Below are positions 57,123-64,000 of a stretch of 64,000 bases of DNA, piece by piece. Within the stretch, counting starts at the first letter, position 1; the number at the start of each line of letters is the position of its first letter. The stretch covers positions 3,583,455 to 3,647,454 of the forward strand of contig NC_050473.1 of NCBI RefSeq assembly GCF_013373865.1. Direction: 5' to 3'. The translations under genes were made by a program, and so were the position numbers. The notes beneath the pieces were generated by a model. It saw only the letters and a list, made by a program, of their open reading frames with translations, was not told the origin of the DNA and searched no databases. The stretch comes from Monomorium pharaonis. Its lineage: Eukaryota; Arthropoda; Insecta; Hymenoptera; Formicidae.

Positions 57123-58440
57123 GTAAATCAAATCTGCATCGTAACTTGAGCTAAATTCTCATTCCCAGTCTTAACTTTGCGCTCACGCATTTTTTCGCAA
57201 TATTTGAAAAAGACAGTCATCGCATCGTCGATTACCGTATGGGCAATCGACATGTAGAGACGCGTACCCAGCGATGCTAGTATCAAATCTTTTTGTAACA
57301 TCGTGCTGCTAGCCATCCTCTTCCCATGATGTTGCAAAAAGATTCGGCGTATCGCGCGGTACGGCGTCACCTGCTTGAAGTTGATCGTGTGAAAGAGACG
57401 AAGCCGTTTTATGTCATTAATTTGCGTTATCATTTTCAGAACGCGACAAACGCAGAATGAACCGATTCCAGAACGAGTGACGTTGCGAATCACTTAATTG
57501 GTAAGTGTAACACGTATCAATTTTATGTTATAAATATAAATTGATCGAACGTGCGAAATTATTTATTAATATTCGTTCAAGCGAAGATCGCGCGATTGCA
57601 CGACACTAAATTGTGACGCGCAATGTTAATCGCACGGAAAAAAAAATTTCTTTGCTATCTTAATGTGCGTTTTTTTTCTCATTTGCAGATTGTGACAATT
57701 CTAACATGAATCGGTTCCAGGGCGGATGACATTGCAGTATTTATTTGGTAAGTAGCTTTACATTGCAGTACTTGGTCAGCCGATAATGTAAAGCATTCCA
57801 CTTTTAATTTCACATATTTTCTGCATATTGAACAATAAATAATAGACTTGTCTTTTATTTTTGATAATCATTATTTCATACTGTAACGTTTGAGTGTGCG
57901 AATTAATATTACAGACAGATATTCGCGTTATTATAATAGCCGACAATCTGATTGTTGCATTGTTGATTATTTAAGCAAATAATCAATTATATTACTGTGT
58001 GTTACAGTATCATCGCAGCTACATATAACGAACCACATTTCTGAGAGGAGGAGGAGGTCTGGGAAGGGCATCGAGCATCAGCGGAGCAACCTTGGGGTAA
58101 ATATTTTTTATTTGGTTTTTTATTCACTCGTTTTATCTCAACAAATTTCTAAAATATTTAGAAAAATAAAGAAAATGTACATAACATTTTATATATTATC
58201 CATTTTTTTGTAATGATCTTTTTTAAAAAATAATATTACTAAATATATGTATATGTCTACGTGTGTACATATGCGTATGTGTTTCAAACTCGAATTTTAA
58301 AAGTTTAATGTGTGTATAAAATTTTCCACTTTAAATATTTATTATTTTTAGCACTGTCTTAATTTGAATCCTATATGTGTTTGTTACAGTATCATCGCAG
58401 CTTCGTGGCTGAATGACTCCGCTCGTTGCGCATCGGATCG
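56825..58440 (+). ncRNA. Putative spliced non-coding RNA with amplified exons
   Basis: Six exon-like units on the plus strand have consensus acceptors and donors: 56,825-56,886, 57,065-57,122, 57,440-57,500, 57,689-57,747, 58,008-58,096 and 58,390-58,440. The first four, 58-62 bp each, are homologous to one another; units three and four share ATGAA-CG-TTCCAG and ATGAC/GTGAC-TTGC. The last two begin with the same TATCATCGCAGCT after TGTTACAG. Units three and four have stops soon after their ATG, so most transcripts would be non-coding. Joining units one to three, however, opens a 53-codon Arg-rich frame from 56,840. First and last exons are not defined; a possible terminal exon follows TTTTGCAG at 59,396. 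No expression evidence was available. Confidence 0.45.
57269..57747 (+). repeat. Exon cassette 2 of a tandem duplication
   Basis: The second copy starts CAGCGATGCTAGTATCAAAT. It holds exon-like units 57,440-57,500 and 57,689-57,747, flanked by CATTTTCAG / GTAAGT and ATTTGCAG / GTAAGT. Conservation of both splice ends in each of the four units, while intron sequence diverges, points to selection on splicing rather than neutral duplication; this is inference. Confidence 0.7.
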
Positions 58441-58796
58441 GTGAGTGACAATTTTTTTTATAGAACAAATCTGTAAAATTTATATTAAATGTATTTTTAT
58501 GCATTATGTATTGTAAATAATGCAGATAAATTTAACTTTTTACAGATTTGTTGTTTTAAAATGGATAGACTGTATTAGATTTGATATAAAATAATTTGTA
58601 ATCGCTCACAATCTTTCGGCGCTGTTAATCAGCCGACAATAAAGGAGTTTATCTCCTTCTCCTTCTCTGACTGATAATGTATGGTCAGAATAGGCCAGGA
58701 TCAACGAAAGGTAAGACCAATCTGGCCGGAAGGAAAAATAATTTTGTCAAAATTTGTTCCATTTGCATATAATTCATAATAAAAAAAGTATATCAT

Positions 58797-58918
58797 TTTA
58801 CCATGAGAGATGGGATTACTGACTGCAACCTTAATATACACATGTACGGCATGTGCACATATATGTCTTACATGTGTGTACTAAGATTGCAGTCAGTAAT
58901 CTATCTTCCATAGTAAAA
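58797..58918. mobile_element. Foldback element, ~122 bp
   Basis: The ends TTTTACCATG and CATAGTAAAA are inverted. The arms continue through GGGATTACTGACTGCAA and its mirrored TTGCAGTCAGTAATC to a GTACGGCATGTGC centre. No coding capacity. Confidence 0.75.
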
Positions 58919-59140
58919 AGTTGAGACAGTCGTAAAAAATCACCTGTTAAAAATTTTTTATTATTGTAACATATAAATACTTGTCAATTAACTATGTATA
59001 ATTTATATACATATTTAATAATTAAATATTTAATTTATTTAATAATAATTATATCTTACATTATTAACACTGAATGGCAGCAAGATTGCGTAATAGCTTC
59101 AACAAAAATTATAGTTCTGAATAGAACAAATACGAAATCC

Positions 59141-59144
<4 letters not shown>

Positions 59145-59229
<85 letters not shown>

Positions 59230-59231
59230 TT
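59145..59231. repeat. (CT)n microsatellite
   Basis: About 75 bases of perfect CT repeat followed by interrupted CTTT units. It generates low-complexity open frames on both strands. Confidence 0.95.
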
Positions 59232-60681
59232 CCCCCCTTCTTTTCTCTCTTCTTACAATCTCTTGCGACGAAGCGTTTAAATGTAAGATTCGAAAATCTT
59301 GTCCCTGGATGAGTGGTTGTTCGGGGGCAGTCGATACATTCTTATTTCCATACAAAGCCTTTCAATTTCTCTACTGAGCCTTTGATATTTTGCAGGACGA
59401 GGGTCCCTTTGCCCACACCGCGAGTTCGATCCCTCCCTCGTTTCTATTGATCCTGGCCCAGCTTTCCTTTTTGCGCGGGGAAATTATGTAAACCACCACA
59501 ATGTAAATATGTATGTGCATTTCTAGATCAAAAATTTACACAGGCTTGCAATTGCGGACATTGACGTTTGTCACAAACATTGACATCCACAGAAAAAACA
59601 TTCAAATTAAAACTGATATATTTTATAATTATTGTTTCATATATAAATAAGATATTATATTCTTATTAATAATTAATATTAATCTTACTTACACATAATT
59701 TAATCTTTTTTATTTAATATTTAAAAAATAGACAAATTTTTAGAACAAGAATGATTTTTTTATAGACATTTTGTATATTTTATCGATAGAGAGAAAAAGA
59801 ACATTCTTGTTTTGAAAATATCTTTATTTTCAAAATGTTAAATAGTGAAATGAGATTGTGGCATTGAACAAATTACTTTTTTACACGAAGAGAATGATGT
59901 ATTTAATTTTACTAAGAAAAATATATTTTTACTATTTAATAATAAATTTTGTGGGAGAAAAAATATCACAAATAAAAAGAAATATCTTCACACACACACA
60001 TACATAGGATTAAAAAATTTTAATTATCTTAAACCATCATGTTGTATTTTACTTGACTGTTATAAAAATAAAGATATTATATTTAGTTGAAATTAATTAT
60101 TATTAGAAAGATATTTATATTAAATAAAAGAATTATTAAATTTCTGAAATAAGGATAGAGCTCTCTCATCTTTGTATTTGACAGTTTTACCGGTCCTAAT
60201 TTTATTCATTGTTTCTGTAAAAAAGAACAGATTAAGTTATATATAACAAAGATTATCATTATCATTATGTTCTTGCTTGCTACATATACATATAAAGTAA
60301 TGATTGTTACATTGAAATTACATTTTTGCTTATAAATAAAATAATAATTGTCAAATAGGATATTAAGAATATATAATAGAATATATTTCAGGGTAGGAAG
60401 GATTTTAAGATGCTCTTGTACACATCGATATTTATCTTAGTAACTGTGTTACAAGCCTGACGAAACCTGCGCAGCTTATATGAGCTAAGAATTAAGTTAA
60501 TAGAAAAGTATTTATCACTAGATCTGATGCAGACCGTTAGGCGATTTATTTAATTTATTGATAAGAATATATTAATTTTAATTTGATACCAATATTTAAT
60601 ATTGGTTTTTCTTTGTAGGAAGATATCACTTAATTGCTTCGACATTGTATGTGCGATAAATACGAACATCTGTCTTTTTGT

Positions 60682-61062
60682 TTAATATGAACATGGAGTG
60701 CTTTTGGAGCTTAATGCAAAGTAATTCGAACGAGAATTCGGCGCGTAGCGCAGTTCGATCGTGAACCGGTGAATTTGAAGCAGAGATTCGTCTTGATAAT
60801 GAGCGAAAAGGTTCTTTCGGGCGTGAAATTTCTTTCTCGCGAACGCGATATCTCTTTTAGGAAGCCATGGACAGCATACGGACACAATAATCTTTAGATT
60901 GTCAAACGCGTCGTTTAGTCGCGGGCACTTGGTAATGATATATCGTTCGCCTCGCATGAAGAGGTGGCTGCAGTTGTTCGGGCATTGTGCCACTTGTGCG
61001 AGAACATGACCAGCAGCATGGTTCGACACGCGTTTAGATAATTTGTTCCGCGGATTCTGCAA
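60682..61062 (-). CDS. Unrecognised minus-strand ORF, possible terminal exon
   Basis: I do not recognise the product. A 127-codon frame in a locally GC-richer stretch has a splice-acceptor-like CCTTTGCAG just inside its right end, so it may be the last exon of a minus-strand gene, with AATAAA downstream near 60,545. It encodes several Cys (QCPNNC, KCPR, SVCC), a basic middle (RKKFHARK) and no membrane segment. The upstream continuation meets a stop in the same frame, and no upstream exon was found. It could be a chance open frame. Confidence 0.25.
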   Translation of the reverse strand: MQNPRNKLSKRVSNHAAGHVLAQVAQCPNNCSHLFMRGERYIITKCPRLNDAFDNLKIIVSVCCPWLPKRDIAFARKKFHARKNLFAHYQDESLLQIHRFTIELRYAPNSRSNYFALSSKSTPCSY

Positions 61063-64000
61063 AGGTTTCTTACTCTTTTCGTCGAAACCCTTTTCTAAAG
61101 TTCACTGTCAAGGAAAGAGGACATTAAGTTTCGAGTATCGATACAGATGTTACGAGATGCTGGGCATTATGATATTCGAGGAAAGATCTATTATGACATT
61201 TCTTTGTAATACAAGATTTTTTAAAGATGCATGAAAACTGAACCTTTTAACACTTGCCTAGGTAGACAAATAAGATATCAAGATTTTCGACACCAAACCA
61301 CACCAGATTTTCATTACCAACGTTTTTTAGTGTTTACTTACTAAAAGGATCAAGCGAATAATTTACTGCAAAAATAAAGAATGTAATAAAAAATTAAATA
61401 TTTTATTAGCATAAAGAATAATTATTTTTAAAAAATGTTAAAATCTTATCGTTTACACACACACGCACACATATTGACAATATAATATTAATGTAAGGAA
61501 TAGAAACGTGCGGGTCAAGATTAACATCGTACTTCTAGTATTAGTATTGTCGATTATTATAAAAAAGATTCTTAAGTTTTTTGTACATATTGAAGAAATA
61601 ATAGATATTAGAAATTCTAGAATTAATTTCTTTAATAAATATTATAGATAAATAATAAATTATATTATATATCTTGTACGATATATTCACGACTTACTCA
61701 ATATACATTACGTTAAATTTTTGTTCCTTATTTTGATTTCTAATATTTAATATTTAATGTTTTATTACTAATATTTCCTCTATTAAAAAAAAACACAGGA
61801 TTTTATGTTTAAATTGAAAAATAAAACGTTGATATAACCAAATATATAATATAGAATTTAGAAGTTTAAAGAAAAGAATAAGAAATTATTTATTTATATC
61901 TATGTAAAAATTAGAAACTCTGACAATATTATATTCTAGCTTTTAAGAACAAAAAAAAAATATAATAAGAGAACATTCATAAATATGTGAATACAGAATT
62001 AATTTAAAATAAGCGCTACTTGGGGTTGCAGCTGAATCTTACAATTAGTGCTTAAATTTTTTACTAATTAACGTATAATTTTATACATATTTCTAATTGT
62101 AAGTTTATTAAACTGTGGGCTGAACAAATTTTCTTAAAATAGTTTTAAACTGAACGAAGATAGTAATCATACATTACAATATTAAATTAACAATTAATTT
62201 AATAATAATATGTAATATGTTAATGGGCATTTATAATAAGAATGATACCAGTAAACCTTTTCTAGATATTACAAAAATAAAATTTAATTGTTATTTGACG
62301 TTGCGTTTCTTTATTATAATATAAAAAAATACTCTCTTCATGAGAGAATAGGTACTTTTATTCTTTTCCAGAGCAATAATAAAACAAACAGTAACAAAAG
62401 TAGTGTTGCGAGGAGCACTATCCTGACTTATATGATAATGATCTTTGATGATTGTCACACTCGATGTGGTGTCATTCCACGGTTTTTACGAATTCTAACT
62501 GATTTTTATTGTGTCGCTGCAACGGTGACAGAGGATCTTTGGATACCGCTGTGCGAAAAATACGAATGAACGGTCCAGCGGAGAAAGATTAATCGTGAGT
62601 GATGCAAATGACGAGGTGAAGAGTCTGTGCCTGAATAAAAGCCCATTGCGAACATCTTCGAGGAAAGCCCCTCGATTGCGCGAGGAAGGAGACCGTGGAA
62701 GGGGGCGGAGGGCCAAATGGAGGACCGAACGGAGTGACATTGTGTCAGTGAAAGTTGGGTGAAGTGACACTCGAGATAAATGTCCTGCTGGTGTTACACA
62801 CTAGGAGAATCTCCAAGACTCGCCCAGGACCCTCGTCTCCCCACGTGTGCTACTCCACTGCACACGTTTCCTTTGCTCACGCTCGCCAACGATAATCACT
62901 AACGATGTTCTCGATAATTGCAGATATTTTGTACAAGTTGGAAGAATGCGTCTTGATAATTTTTTTTTCTTTTTCGACTTAGCTATTATTTCTTTTTTAC
63001 TTTCCTACAGCAGATCAGACATTTAACAATGAGATATCAGCAACGATCTGCCGCGACCGGTGGGGATTGGATCGCGTTTACGACGCTTCGGCGAATATTA
63101 AAGGCTTCCACCTTAACTCACCGAGAAATCAGGGATCATTAGACAAACGACCGGACCTCAACCCGGGCGATCGGCTCGCAACTGTCCGGTTGACCCGAAT
63201 GTTGGAAAAACGGCGAACTGATGGACCGAACAGAATTCCGGATGCGACCACGTTGCACCATGGTATACATAAATTTCCCTTTCAGCCTTTTGTTACCGTA
63301 TGGTTTTTCCCTTTTCCCTTTTCTTGTGTACGAACGCAGTCGTGCATTCTTTAGACAAAGAATGACTGCGATCAGGGAACGCTGACGAGAGCAGGCAAAA
63401 AGAAAAATGTTCTAGATACAGAAATAATTACATCCAAGAAAGAGTTGTGGTTTGTAATTTTCTATTTAAAATGATCTGTATTCCATTACATTTTTTTCGA
63501 TAGAAAACACAACTCACTGCTCCACTTACCTGCTTATGATATACTTCATTTGACAATTTTAAGGGTGTTTTGACACTACCAGCTAAAAATTATCAAAATT
63601 TAAAAACTCTGAATTCTTATGCTTATTCTTTTTTTTTAATCAATAACGCAAAATTTTTTTGTAACCGAATTTTGGTCCTAAAATTAACTGCAAAAAAACA
63701 ATGAAAAATTTAGCCCATAATGGTTTATACAGCTCTAAAAAGGTTTTATTTTGGTACAAAAAATTTAGATAAATAATTTTACACAAATAAATAGCTCTAA
63801 ATAAATTTTTATATGAACATTTACTATAGTTTATTAATATATGTAAAGATTGGATTCAATTCGTAATGTTATTTCCTCATGAAGTTTACAAATAAGTATT
63901 ACAAAACGTAATTTTATATAACAATCAAAAACAAACAAAAAAATTAATTTAAAACTTTTAAATTAATAAGAAAATTATATTTAAATTTTATATAGATTCT
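61063..64000. other. Right-edge non-coding stretch
   Basis: AT-rich except for a GC-richer block at about 62,560-63,360. That block includes an acceptor-like CTTTCCTACAG ending near 63,010, followed by an ATG-initiated frame of only 37 codons. It may be the promoter or 5' exons of a gene beyond the right edge. Open frames there have no recognisable domain. Nothing is recognised from 63,400 to the end. Confidence 0.3.

Larger units (their letters stand above)
58441..60681. other. Mostly featureless AT-rich stretch
   Basis: Apart from the foldback element at 58,797, the CT tract at 59,145 and a possible acceptor with a GC-richer exon-like stretch at about 59,396-59,500, no gene or RNA is recognised. 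Confidence 0.3.

Noticed and set aside
56505..57493. Minus-strand frames in both exon cassettes with similar peptides (LQKDLILASL-type)
   Set aside because: Similarity is confined to duplicated DNA, lengths differ, and the plus-strand splice signals are the better conserved feature; kept only as an alternative to test.
59420..59450. GAGTTCGATCCC resembling a tRNA T-loop
   Set aside because: No matching acceptor stem, D arm or anticodon arm could be folded around it.
62288..63354. Open frames of about 90 codons near the right edge
   Set aside because: No motifs, weak or non-ATG starts and no supporting splice structure; left as possible 5' region of a gene outside the window.

Overview
The window looks like genomic DNA of an insect, most likely a hymenopteran and plausibly an ant (inference). 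It is AT-rich, intron-bearing sequence with compact CpG-rich blocks, abundant GA/CT microsatellites and many small foldback elements. Its recognisable genes are insect orthologues or families: mastermind, Elongator subunit 4, a tetraspanin and 7tm_7 gustatory receptors. No rRNA, tRNA or CRISPR array was recognised.

Layout. (1) 1-25,287: apparently non-coding sequence downstream of the first coding exon of mastermind (minus strand), taken to be the start of a very long mam intron. It holds CpG-rich blocks, DNA-transposon-like elements and two diverged copies of a ~1.5 kb segment with a broken multi-zinc-finger gene. (2) 25,288-28,760: first coding exon of mam (Notch co-activator; MamL-1 domain plus poly-Gln) and its CpG-rich 5' region. 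(3) 29,240-35,560: three copies of the upstream region of Elp4. Copies 1 and 2 form one inverted repeat; copies 2 and 3 form a larger palindrome around a GC-rich core near 33.2 kb. (4) 35,559-38,200: intact four-exon Elp4. (5) 40,023-46,155: five-exon tetraspanin. (6) 46,731-48,116: unrecognised basic 461-aa protein. (7) 48,573-55,595: minus-strand gustatory receptor cluster with one intact gene, one exon-1-only duplicate and one gene intact except for a UGA. (8) 56,592-58,440: tandemly duplicated cassettes of ~60-bp exon-like units with consensus splice sites, best read as a spliced non-coding RNA or micropeptide gene on the + strand. (9) 58,441-64,000: mostly featureless apart from a CT microsatellite, a foldback element and an unrecognised minus-strand ORF.

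The genes do not form a pathway. Mam acts in Notch transcription, Elp4 in tRNA wobble-uridine modification, the tetraspanin in membranes and the receptors in chemosensation. Exon boundaries were set by eye from splice consensus, reading frame and known family motifs; no search or transcript data were available.
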